23,431 nucleotides of DNA, from the IMG/VR virus record IMGVR_UViG_3300022725_000341, positions 1 through 23,431 of that record. The stretch is one strand, 5' to 3'. The notes under the pieces were generated by a model. It was not told the DNA's origin. It searched no databases and was given only the letters and a program-made list of their open reading frames with translations. Source of the stretch: a virus. This document shows positions 14,414-21,847 of this stretch, piece by piece. A program made the translations under genes and the position numbers. Numbering within the stretch: position 1 is the stretch's first letter; the number at the start of each line of letters is the position of its first letter.

Positions 14414-14828
14414 CGACATCATGCTCGCCCTCCGCGACGGGGCCGACGTCTACACCTTCGGCCTCGATACCGCCGCCTATCAATCCATGCGCCGGGCTAC
14501 CAAATGGCGCTGGGCCGCCCAGCCCCGCGCCGGCCGCCGCCCCGCCATGCAGTTCACCGGCAAGGGCGAAGACCGCATCACCCTCGAAGGCGCCATTTAC
14601 CCCCACTTTAAAGGCGGGTTAAACCAGCTTCCACGCATGCGCGAAGAGGCCGACAAAGGCCGCCCCTTCCTCCTCGCCGACAGCCTCGGCCGCGTCGACT
14701 ACGGCTACTGGTGCATCGAGTCCGTCGAGGACGTGCAGGACCACTTCATGCGCGGCGGCCTGCCCCGCAAGATCGTCTTCACCCTCACCCTCGTCGCCTA
14801 CGGCGAAGACACCTACCGCATCCCATGA
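14406..14828 (+). CDS. U: Tail completion / tube terminator protein (P2 gpU-like)
   Basis: This 140-residue protein is a P2 gpU-like tail protein, which caps the tube and sheath once the right length is reached. Supporting signals are TAAYQSMRRATKWRWAAQPR (about 21-40), GKGEDRITLEGAIYPHFKGG (about 52-71) and LADSLGRVDYGYWCIESVED (about 90-109). The start is fixed by AGGAGG seven bases upstream inside the tape measure gene. It ends with ATGA, which starts the next gene. Gene order T-U-X-D agrees with P2 relatives. Confidence 0.93.
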   Translation: MASDIMLALRDGADVYTFGLDTAAYQSMRRATKWRWAAQPRAGRRPAMQFTGKGEDRITLEGAIYPHFKGGLNQLPRMREEADKGRPFLLADSLGRVDYGYWCIESVEDVQDHFMRGGLPRKIVFTLTLVAYGEDTYRIP

Positions 14829-15049
14829 CCGACGCCACCTACCGCACCAAAGGCGGCGAAGTCCTCGACGCCATCTGCCACCGCCACTACGGCCGCATCG
14901 AAGGCAACATCGAGCAAGTCCTCGAAACCAACCCCGGCCTCGCCGGCCGCGGCGCCATCCTCCCGCGCGGCATCCGCATCACGCTCCCCGCCGTCCCCGG
15001 CCGCGACTCCACCCCCGCCATCCTTCCCACCATCCGCCTCTGGGACTGA
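14825..15049 (+). CDS. X: Tail protein X (P2 gpX-like, LysM-type)
   Basis: This 74-residue protein matches the P2 gpX tail protein family, which has a LysM-like fold and belongs to the baseplate or tail tip. The pattern YRTKGGEVLDAICHRHYGRI followed by VLETNPGLAGRGAILPRGI and RITLP is characteristic (GD-x-LD-x-I-x-x-x-x-YG ... VLEANPGLA ... LP.G..I.LP). The ATG overlaps the U stop by four bases. The length agrees with the family. Confidence 0.93.
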   Translation: MTDATYRTKGGEVLDAICHRHYGRIEGNIEQVLETNPGLAGRGAILPRGIRITLPAVPGRDSTPAILPTIRLWD

Positions 15050-15097
15050 ATTACGTTCCCACCCACTTCCCCGTCGCGCCGAAGAGCGAAGGCGGAT

Positions 15098-15133
15098 CAC
15101 TCTCACTTTCACTCTCAGTCTCACTCTCACTCT
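15098..15133 (+). repeat. Six tandem 6-bp repeats in the gene D leader
   Basis: Six consecutive hexamers with consensus CACTCT (two carry one substitution, CACTTT and CAGTCT) occupy 15098-15133. They end two bases before the GTG at 15136. No ribosome binding site is present. Confidence 0.88.
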
Positions 15134-15135
15134 CC

Positions 15136-16182
15136 GTGACTCCCTTCTACCGCATACTGGCCGACGCCAAAGACGACCGCGACCACGCCGCCGAGATCAC
15201 CGAGCGCATCCGCGACCGCCTCGTCTCGCTCACCCTGACCGACGAGTCCGGCCTAAAGAGCGATGCCCTCGAGCTGATCCTCGACGACCGCGACCACGCC
15301 ATCGCCACCCCCCGCAAAGGCGTCGAGCTGCGCTGTTTCCTCGGCTACCGAGAGACCGGCGTCCATCCCATGGGCCTCTACGTCGTCGACGAGGTCGACT
15401 TCACCGGCCCGCCCGCCCGCATGGCCATCCGCGCCAAAGCCGTCGCCCTCGAAGAGTCGGAGACCGTCTCCGGCCTCACCGACGCCCTCAAAGAAGAGCG
15501 CACCCGCTCCTGGCACGGCTTCACCATAGGCGACATCCTCGCTACCATCGCCGAGGCCGCCGGCTACTACCCCAAGATCGACGCCGCCCTCGCCCAAGTC
15601 GAGATCCCCCACATCGACCAAACCGCCGAGAGCGACATGAACTTCCTCTCCCGCCTCGCCGTCGATTACGACGCCCTCTTCAAGCCCGCCGGGTCGGCCC
15701 TCCTGTTCCTCCCCCGCGCCGCCACCGTCGACGGCGTGCCCCGCGTCCTCATCCGGGGCCCGTTCTCCCAGGCCGCCAGCAACGACACCGCCCACGAATG
15801 GAGCCTCAACCTCCCCGAGCGCGAACGCTACGCCCGCGTCATGGCCACCTACCACGACCACGACGCCGGCGAACTCGTCGAAGTCGTCACCGGCGGCGAA
15901 GGCCCCATCAAGATCCTCGAAGACCCCCGGCCCGACGAGCGCCAGGCCATCCGCGCCGCCGTCGCCGAGCTGCAACGCATCCGCCGGCGCAAAGGCAGCG
16001 GCTCCGTCACCGTATCCGGCAATCCACTACTCATGGCAGAGGGCGTCGTCCGCTTCGAAGGCTTCCGCCCCGACTTCGCCGGCGACTGGCTCGTCGAGAA
16101 AGCCGTCCACACCGTCGACGAGCAGGGCTACGCCACCACCATAGACTTCCGCGTCAAAGGAGAGGAGGGCGACGATGCCTGA
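15136..16182 (+). CDS. D: Baseplate hub / late control protein (P2 gpD-like)
   Basis: This 348-residue protein is a P2 gpD-type hub that joins the tube to the central spike. The N-terminus has ITERIRDRLVSLTLTDESGL and DALELILDDRD (about 16-51), then the GVELRCFLGYRETGVHPMGLYVVDEVDF strand pattern. The conserved middle carries ESDMNFLSRLAVDYDALFKPAG (about 162-183). The C-terminus is LVEKAVHTVDEQGYATTIDF. It starts with GTG two bases after a six-unit repeat leader, an unusual start context. It overlaps W by eight bases and holds the W ribosome binding site (GGAGAGGAGG, 16159-16168). Confidence 0.93.
   Translation: MTPFYRILADAKDDRDHAAEITERIRDRLVSLTLTDESGLKSDALELILDDRDHAIATPRKGVELRCFLGYRETGVHPMGLYVVDEVDFTGPPARMAIRAKAVALEESETVSGLTDALKEERTRSWHGFTIGDILATIAEAAGYYPKIDAALAQVEIPHIDQTAESDMNFLSRLAVDYDALFKPAGSALLFLPRAATVDGVPRVLIRGPFSQAASNDTAHEWSLNLPERERYARVMATYHDHDAGELVEVVTGGEGPIKILEDPRPDERQAIRAAVAELQRIRRRKGSGSVTVSGNPLLMAEGVVRFEGFRPDFAGDWLVEKAVHTVDEQGYATTIDFRVKGEEGDDA
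16159..16168 (+). promoter_or_regulatory. Ribosome binding site of gpW
   Basis: GGAGAGGAGG lies just before the ATG at 16175, within the end of gene D. Confidence 0.72.
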
Positions 16183-16528
16183 TTCCATGACAGGCATGGA
16201 CCGCGATACCGGCGAGCCCCTCGGCGGCGTCGCCCACCTGCGCCAGTCCATCGCCGACATCCTCACCACCCCCGTCGGCTCCCGCGTGCTCCGCCGCGAA
16301 TACGGCGCCCGCCTCTACGACCTCGTCGACCGCCCCATGAACGAAGAGACCCGCGTCCTCATCGTCTCCGCCGCCGCCCAGGCCCTCGACCGCTGGGAGC
16401 CCCGCCTCCGCTCCGTGCGCATCACCGTCACGGCGGCGGAGTCTCAGCATGGGAAGCTCGAGCTGACTGTGGCAGGATACTACCGCCACAACGGCGAAGA
16501 AATTCTCCTCGACGGCATCGTAATCTGA
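16175..16528 (+). CDS. W: Baseplate wedge protein (P2 gpW / T4 gp25-like)
   Basis: This 117-residue protein belongs to the GPW/gp25 family, a baseplate wedge component that primes sheath assembly. The motif LRQSIADILTTPVGSRVLRREYGARLYDLVDRPMN (about 23-57) is diagnostic, including the EYG triad. A typical beta-rich end, KLELTVAGYYRHNGEEILLD, follows. It is slightly longer at the N-terminus than minimal members. It starts inside gene D with GGAGAGGAGG upstream and is followed after two bases by J, as in P2. Confidence 0.95.
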   Translation: MPDSMTGMDRDTGEPLGGVAHLRQSIADILTTPVGSRVLRREYGARLYDLVDRPMNEETRVLIVSAAAQALDRWEPRLRSVRITVTAAESQHGKLELTVAGYYRHNGEEILLDGIVI

Positions 16529-16530
16529 AA

Positions 16531-17427
16531 ATGGCCAATCCCTTCAGCGCAATCGACCTCTCCCAGCTCCCCGCGCCCGACGTGGTGGAGCCGCTCGACG
16601 TCGAGGCCATCGTCGCCGAGATCCTCGACGAATACACCGAGACCAACCCCGAATTCAGCGCCCGGGTCGAGAGCGAGCCCGTCCTCAAGCTCGTCGAGCT
16701 CATCGCCTACCGCGAGTTCCTCCTTCGCCAGCGCGTCAACGACGCCGCCCGCGCCGTCATGCTCGCTTACTCCGGCGGGGCCGACCTCGAAAACCTCGCC
16801 GCGCTCTTCGGCCTCCAGCGCAAGCTCGTCGACCCCGGAGATCCCCAGGCCATCCCGCCCGTCGAGCCCACCTACGAGTCCGACGCCGACTTCCGCAAGC
16901 GCACCCAGCTCGCCCTCGAAGGCTTCTCCGTCGCCGGCCCCGCCGGGGCCTACATCTTCCACGGCCTCGCCGTCGACCTCGTCAAAGACATCTCCGTCAC
17001 CTCCCCCGTCCCCGGCGACGTCCTCGTCTCCGTCCTCTCCACCCAGGGCGACGGCACCCCCGATCAGGCGCTCCTCGATGCCGTCTTCGCCGCGCTCAAT
17101 GCCGACGACGTTCGCCCCCTCACCGACCACCTCACCGTCCAGGCCCCCACGATCAAGACCTACGCCGTCCAGGCCGAAATCGTCACCCTCGAAGGCCCCG
17201 ACAGCGCCGAAGTCATCGCCGCCGCCGAAGAGGCCGTCGCCGCCTACGTCGAAGGCCAGCACCGCCTCGGCCGCGACATTACCCTCTCCGGCCTCTACGC
17301 CGCCCTCCACCAGGGAGGCACCTACAAGGTCAACCTCACGCAGCCCGCCGCCGAGATCCTCAACTCCGAGCACGAAGCCGCCTACTGCACCGGCATCACC
17401 CTAACCCACGGAGGCACCGATGAGTAG
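16531..17427 (+). CDS. J: Baseplate protein J (P2 gpJ-like)
   Basis: This 298-residue protein is a P2 gpJ-type baseplate wedge protein. The N-terminus (FSAIDLSQLPAPDVVEPLDV, then EILDEYTETNPEF) and the block LKLVELIAYREFLLRQRVNDAARAVMLAYSGGADLENLAALFG (about 51-93) are typical. So is FRKRTQLALEGFSVAGPAGAY. The C-terminal RDITLSGLYAALHQGGTYKV block completes the match. Length is as expected. Its ATG comes two bases after the W stop. It overlaps I by eight bases, with GGAGG at 17410-17414 serving I. Confidence 0.95.
   Translation: MANPFSAIDLSQLPAPDVVEPLDVEAIVAEILDEYTETNPEFSARVESEPVLKLVELIAYREFLLRQRVNDAARAVMLAYSGGADLENLAALFGLQRKLVDPGDPQAIPPVEPTYESDADFRKRTQLALEGFSVAGPAGAYIFHGLAVDLVKDISVTSPVPGDVLVSVLSTQGDGTPDQALLDAVFAALNADDVRPLTDHLTVQAPTIKTYAVQAEIVTLEGPDSAEVIAAAEEAVAAYVEGQHRLGRDITLSGLYAALHQGGTYKVNLTQPAAEILNSEHEAAYCTGITLTHGGTDE
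17410..17414 (+). promoter_or_regulatory. Ribosome binding site of gpI
   Basis: GGAGG lies five bases before the ATG at 17420, within the end of gene J. Confidence 0.72.
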
Positions 17428-18565
17428 CCAGACGCTCCTCCCCCCCAACGCCTCCAAGTTCGAGCGCTCCCTCGAGTCGGCCGCCGCCGATTCGCTCGAC
17501 CTCAAAGTGCCCGTGCGCGACCTCTGGTCCCCCTGGAATTGTCCCCCCGCCGTCATCGCCTGGCTCGGCTGGTCCCTCTCCGTCGACAACTGGGACGCCG
17601 ACTGGACCATCGAGCAAAAGCGCCGGGCCGTCGCCGACTCCGTCGAAGTCCACCGCCGCAAAGGCACCGTCGGCGCCGTCAAGCGCGCCCTCGCCGTCCT
17701 CGGCCACGAAGTCGAGGTCGACGAGGACACCGGCCAGGTCTACACCTTCGCCGTCCGGCTTCGCACCTCCATCGAGCAGGGCATGGAGGCCGCCACGCTC
17801 GACAAGGCCGAGCGCCTGGCACTCGGCGCGAAGAACGTGCGCTCCCACCTGGCATCGGTAGGCAGTGCCACCGACATCCCGCACCCCGCCCGCGTCGCCT
17901 CCGCCTCGCTCTCCGGAGAGATCACCAAAGTGTGGCCTGAGATCGTCGATGAGGTTTTGCCCTTGCCATCCCTCTACTACCTCACGGCCGAGCAGAGTGT
18001 CGAGACGACTGATTGCTGGCCTTATACCGCGATCTACGATCAGGACGAAGTTGCCGCCGCCTACGCTGTCGCCGCGACCGCCGGATTCACCCCTGTCCTC
18101 TCCGCCGCATACACGGCAACCGTCGCCTCGATCCGGATTGAATGCACCGAATCCTGCGACGATGACATCCGCGTCCGCATCAACGGCCAGACTGTATCCG
18201 ACACCCGCTGGAACGTCGGCTGGTATCACGGCACCGAATACCTCGGACCCGGCGGAAACCCGAACTGGTCTACGGAGGGTTTCCGCGTTGTAGAGTTGGA
18301 GCCGACGCCGGAGACCGAGCACCTATTCGTCTCGGGAGCACTCGTCCAAATCGACACGTTCAACGGGTGGTTTAGCATGAACGGCTCCCCTTGGACGGCT
18401 GTCGTCACATGGTCGGACGGTATCACCCGCGAGTTCACAGGAGGCTCGACGATTGCCCAGCCCGCTCCGGTCTCCGAGCCAAACCCGCTCCCCCCGGATT
18501 ACTTCAGCACCGGCCCCCATTTCGACCATTACGCCGAAAACGGCTCTTTCATAATCGCCCTTTAA
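17420..18565 (+). CDS. I: Tail protein I (P2 gpI-like) with a long acquired C-terminal beta-rich domain
   Basis: The first 170 residues match P2 gpI, which links the baseplate to the fibres: SKFERSLESAAADSLDLKVP, RDLWSPWNCPPAVIAWLGWS (about 33-52) and HRRKGTVGAVKRALAVLG (about 78-95). P2 gpI ends near residue 176. This protein runs to 381, with about 210 extra residues that are rich in Thr, Trp and Gly and look like one or two beta-sandwich domains (IRIECTESCDDDIRVRING, then WYHGTEYLGPGG). Codon use changes at about 17930, becoming less C-biased, so the extension was probably acquired. It may contribute to host binding; this is inferred. The start is supported by GGAGG. Confidence 0.88.
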   Translation: MSSQTLLPPNASKFERSLESAAADSLDLKVPVRDLWSPWNCPPAVIAWLGWSLSVDNWDADWTIEQKRRAVADSVEVHRRKGTVGAVKRALAVLGHEVEVDEDTGQVYTFAVRLRTSIEQGMEAATLDKAERLALGAKNVRSHLASVGSATDIPHPARVASASLSGEITKVWPEIVDEVLPLPSLYYLTAEQSVETTDCWPYTAIYDQDEVAAAYAVAATAGFTPVLSAAYTATVASIRIECTESCDDDIRVRINGQTVSDTRWNVGWYHGTEYLGPGGNPNWSTEGFRVVELEPTPETEHLFVSGALVQIDTFNGWFSMNGSPWTAVVTWSDGITREFTGGSTIAQPAPVSEPNPLPPDYFSTGPHFDHYAENGSFIIAL

Positions 18566-18568
18566 ATC

Positions 18569-19849
18569 ATGCCAAACGAATTCTACTCAGTCGTCACCAA
18601 CATCGGCAAAGCCAAGATCGCCCAAGCCCTGGCAAACGACGAGACCCTCGGCCTCAAGTCCATCGCCGTCGGCGACGGCAACGGCAACCCCGTCACCCCG
18701 ACCGCCGAAATGCTCGTGCGCGAAGTCTATCGCGGCGACCTCAGCTCCCTGAGCGTCGATCCGGCCAACCCCAACTACATGGTCGCCGAGGTCATCATCC
18801 CGACCAGCGAGGGCGGGTGGACCGTCCGCGAAGTCGGGCTCTTCGATAGCGACGGCAACCTGATCGCCGTCGCCAACTACGCCGAGAGCTACAAGCCCAT
18901 CGTAAGCGAGGGCTCCGGCCGCGACATGCTCATTCGCCTAATCATCCAGGTCGAGGACGGCGAGACCGAGGCCCTCGAGCTCAACATCGATCCCTCCATC
19001 ATCCTCGCCTCCCGCCAGTGGGTCGAGCTCAACTTCACCATCGCCGCACAGATACCCGGAGGCAACACCGGCCAGATCCTCCGCAAGGCCAGCAACGCCG
19101 ACGGCGACACCGAGTGGTATGATCCGCTCTCCGGGCTCAACGTCCTCGTGGAGACCGTCGAAGAGTCCCAGTCCCTCGCCGCCGCTCAGGACGTGATCGT
19201 CCTGGCGACGGCCACCACCGCCAGCACCGCCTACTATATCGACGGCGTCCGCCTCCACCCCGACGAGTATACCATCGATTCCGATACCCAAATCACCCTC
19301 GCCGCAGCCGCCGCCGGCGGCGAGAAATTCCTCGCCGTCCAGAACGAGCCCGCCGCCGGCCTCGACTTCCTCCAAAAGGCCCAGAACCTCGCCGACATCC
19401 CCAACAAGCCCGTCGCCCGCCAAAACCTCGGCGTGCCCACGACCGCCGAGACCCTCGCCGCCATGCTCGACCTCCTCTACCCGGTAGGCGAGATCGTCGT
19501 CACCATGCGTAGCGGTTCCCCGGACACATGGGGAGGCGCGTGGACGGGCTTCGGCACCTGGGAGCAGACCGCGAAAGGACGGACCTTGGTAGGACTCGAT
19601 TCGACCGACGCCGATTTCAACGTCCTCGGCAAGCAGGGCGGGGCGAAGAAGCACCTGCTGACCATCGACGAGATGCCCAGGCATAACCACACCACCACCG
19701 CAGGTCGCGCCAATTCAGGCGGTTCGGACGTCCCGGTCCAAGACGGAGAGAGTTCTGCGCCCGCCGAGATCGAATACACCGGCGGCGACGTGCCCCACAA
19801 CAATCTCCAGCCCTACCTCGTCGTGAACATCTGGAAGCGCACCGCCTAA
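18569..19849 (+). CDS. H: Tail fibre protein with P2 gpH-like N-terminus and collar/tip domain
   Basis: This 426-residue protein is a tail fibre. Residues 1-150 form the tail-collar (DUF3751-like) baseplate-attachment domain, seen in FYSVVTNIGKAKIAQALAND, GGWTVREVGLFDSDGNLIAV and YKPIVSEGSGRDMLIRLIIQ. The middle contains GNTGQILRKASNADGDTEWYDP-type sequence, a beta-domain (YYIDGVRLHPDEYTIDSDT) and NLADIPNKPVARQNLGV. The C-terminal tip has YPVGEIVVTMRSGSPDTWGG, GKGG-type repeats and EMPRHNHTT, a layout seen in phage fibre tips with metal-binding histidines. The ATG follows the I stop by three bases. Confidence 0.9.
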   Translation: MPNEFYSVVTNIGKAKIAQALANDETLGLKSIAVGDGNGNPVTPTAEMLVREVYRGDLSSLSVDPANPNYMVAEVIIPTSEGGWTVREVGLFDSDGNLIAVANYAESYKPIVSEGSGRDMLIRLIIQVEDGETEALELNIDPSIILASRQWVELNFTIAAQIPGGNTGQILRKASNADGDTEWYDPLSGLNVLVETVEESQSLAAAQDVIVLATATTASTAYYIDGVRLHPDEYTIDSDTQITLAAAAAGGEKFLAVQNEPAAGLDFLQKAQNLADIPNKPVARQNLGVPTTAETLAAMLDLLYPVGEIVVTMRSGSPDTWGGAWTGFGTWEQTAKGRTLVGLDSTDADFNVLGKQGGAKKHLLTIDEMPRHNHTTTAGRANSGGSDVPVQDGESSAPAEIEYTGGDVPHNNLQPYLVVNIWKRTA

Positions 19850-19850
19850 C

Positions 19851-21344
19851 ATGTCCATCGCCCTCAAAGTCACCACGGCCGGAGCCGCCGCCATCGCCAA
19901 CGCCGCGACCAGCGGGCAGTCCGTCGCCGTCCAGCGCATCGCCTTCGGCACCGACGGCACCCCGCACACCGTCGCATCGGGCGCTCTCGGCTCGCAGGTC
20001 GGCTCCTTCCTCGTCGAGTCCATCACGAAGAGTGGAAACACCGTCACCTTCGCCCTCACCATCCCCAAAAGCTGGGGCGGCCACACCCTCCGCGAAGTCG
20101 CCCTGCTGACCTCGACGGGTCTTCTCCTCGCCGTCGGCAACCTCGCCGATTTTTACAAGCCCGCCCCCGGCGGGGCCAACGCCTTCGCCGTCGAGTTCAC
20201 CGCAAGCCTCACCGTCTCCGATCCCTCCACCATCGCAACAGAAGTCGAGGGCGTCGTCGTCGGGGCCAACTCCGATCTCGTCGCCGTATCCGCTGCCCGC
20301 GATGAGGCCGTCGCCGCTAGGACGGCTGCGGAAGATGCTCAGACGAGCGCCGAGTATGCGTTCCATAATTTCGATACCCGCTATCTAGGTGCTAAATCCG
20401 TGTTCCCGGACTCCGACAACGATGGCGATCCATTAATCGAAGGTGCCTTGTTCTGGCAGACGTCTGCCAAAAAATACTACGTTTGGACTGGGAGTTCTTG
20501 GTCCGCCATTGCAGTGAGGGAAGGCTCAATCGTACTGCTTGATGTCAGTTATTCGAACATTGCCAATAATACGGTCGAGGTAATTGGACCAGCGAGGGCG
20601 GCGACGACAGACGATAAGCTGATTTACCTGCCAGCCGGTGCCGTTGCACCAGCGGATAATCCGCAGTGGACGGATGACCCTAACGCCCTGAAGGAAACTA
20701 TCCGGGATTGGGTGAGGCATGAGGCGCTCCCCCCCGTCTCCTTGGATTGGGTGTTATTGAATTGGCAACAGAAGACGGCGGTTGGCAGCGCAGCAATCGC
20801 TTATGCGAATAACATAAACTCCCTTTTTCCAAAATCGGGGACCACCCCCAATTCATTTGCGCGGATTTATTTCAACAACAATAACTGGCCACTAGGGCCA
20901 AACGGTAATGGGGCCTTTATTAACTGGACGTGCCGAAATACCCTTTTCGCCAACATCCATCGGCGCACCGAAAACAGCGAGGGAAATTTAGGCATTTTTC
21001 TGGGGAAAACGACTAATTCTGCCGACGGCCTATCGCCGTTTGTAGGCATTGGCATTTACTGCGAGGGCGGGGACCTATTCGCAGTCCTAGATGATGATGG
21101 CCCCCCGCTGCAAAAGGTCGATTTGGGTGTCTCAATTCCAAAAAATAAATCCAAAACCGTGGTCCTCGATGCTGTTAACGGTAATGTCCGTGTGTATGTG
21201 GACAGTGCGCTCAACGCGACTCTGACCGGCGGTCCAACAAATCCGAGTGCAGTTGGTTCGCTGTCGATTGAGATCGAAAACGGGTCCGACGCAATCGATG
21301 AGCATTTTTGGCTGCGGGCCCAATCATATCATTTTCACTCATAG
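19851..21344 (+). CDS. Second tail fibre protein with an AT-richer receptor-binding half
   Basis: This 497-residue protein begins with another fibre attachment domain (residues 1-145; WGGHTLREVALLTSTGLLLAVGNL parallels the first fibre). A short Ala-rich coiled coil (RDEAVAARTAAEDAQTSAEY) leads into FDTRYLGAKSVFPDSDNDGD and GALFWQTSAKKYYVWTGSSW (about 173-215), a common fibre shaft joint. The remaining roughly 280 residues are beta-rich with many Asn and look like a lectin- or jelly-roll-like receptor-binding domain; I do not recognise a named family. From about 20310 onward the DNA is clearly AT-richer than the rest of the tail operon, marking a recombination joint. It begins two bases after the first fibre's stop. 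Confidence 0.83.
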   Translation: MSIALKVTTAGAAAIANAATSGQSVAVQRIAFGTDGTPHTVASGALGSQVGSFLVESITKSGNTVTFALTIPKSWGGHTLREVALLTSTGLLLAVGNLADFYKPAPGGANAFAVEFTASLTVSDPSTIATEVEGVVVGANSDLVAVSAARDEAVAARTAAEDAQTSAEYAFHNFDTRYLGAKSVFPDSDNDGDPLIEGALFWQTSAKKYYVWTGSSWSAIAVREGSIVLLDVSYSNIANNTVEVIGPARAATTDDKLIYLPAGAVAPADNPQWTDDPNALKETIRDWVRHEALPPVSLDWVLLNWQQKTAVGSAAIAYANNINSLFPKSGTTPNSFARIYFNNNNWPLGPNGNGAFINWTCRNTLFANIHRRTENSEGNLGIFLGKTTNSADGLSPFVGIGIYCEGGDLFAVLDDDGPPLQKVDLGVSIPKNKSKTVVLDAVNGNVRVYVDSALNATLTGGPTNPSAVGSLSIEIENGSDAIDEHFWLRAQSYHFHS

Positions 21345-21348
21345 CTAA

Positions 21349-21813
21349 ATGAACCGAATACCAGCAACTCCCGACCACATTGGAGCAGTATTAGGCGGTA
21401 CCGCAACAATTGCGGATGGCACCCTACTGCTCGACGGAAACCCGTTGACTGAATCTCAGCAGTCCGCTATCGCACCGCTGCTAGATAATGGAGTGCCCGA
21501 TACGGTCGACGCAGATGCCGTGCGCTTCGAAACTTCGCGGCGGATAAACGCCTTGATACCACGGCACGAGCGCGAACTCATGCAGGCCAACGCCATCGCC
21601 GCGCTGGCTGCGGAAATTAACTCGCTCCGCTCTGCATGGGGCGATTCCAGCGTCCCCCCGCCCACCGCCGAGTTTATCGAAGCTCTCGGAGACCTATCAT
21701 CAGTTGTCCAGGTCGCCGCGATTAAGGCCGCCGAAGCAGCAGTGCTGTCGGGCGCCCTGCCTGCCGACTACGGCGCACTCGTCGCCCGCTTCGACGCAGA
21801 GATGGCACAATGA
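21349..21813 (+). CDS. Hypothetical protein following the tail fibre (possible fibre assembly or accessory protein)
   Basis: This 154-residue protein is not recognised. The N-terminal third (GGTATIADGTLLLDGNPLT) is a small beta-rich unit. The rest is helical, with FETSRRINALIPRHERELMQ (about 63-82), AIAALAAEINSLRSAWGD and an Ala-rich end. Genes right after phage fibres often encode chaperones or small accessory proteins, so that is a plausible role from position only. The first half shares the AT-richer composition of the fibre gene before it, and the second half returns to the usual C-biased codons. The ATG follows the fibre stop by four bases. Confidence 0.65.
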   Translation: MNRIPATPDHIGAVLGGTATIADGTLLLDGNPLTESQQSAIAPLLDNGVPDTVDADAVRFETSRRINALIPRHERELMQANAIAALAAEINSLRSAWGDSSVPPPTAEFIEALGDLSSVVQVAAIKAAEAAVLSGALPADYGALVARFDAEMAQ

Positions 21814-21847
21814 TTCTCCCCATCTCATCTATAACTCACGCTCCAAC

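Noticed and set aside
13184-14422. 412-residue minus-strand frame opposite the tape measure
   Set aside because: It is a low-complexity Gly/Asp/Glu mirror frame.
15098-15133. CRISPR-like array
   Set aside because: The units are only six bases and directly adjacent, without spacers.
21704-21847. Start of the lipoprotein frame at 21704
   Set aside because: This region is inside the preceding gene and gives no sensible N-terminus. The ATG at 21848 begins a signal peptide.
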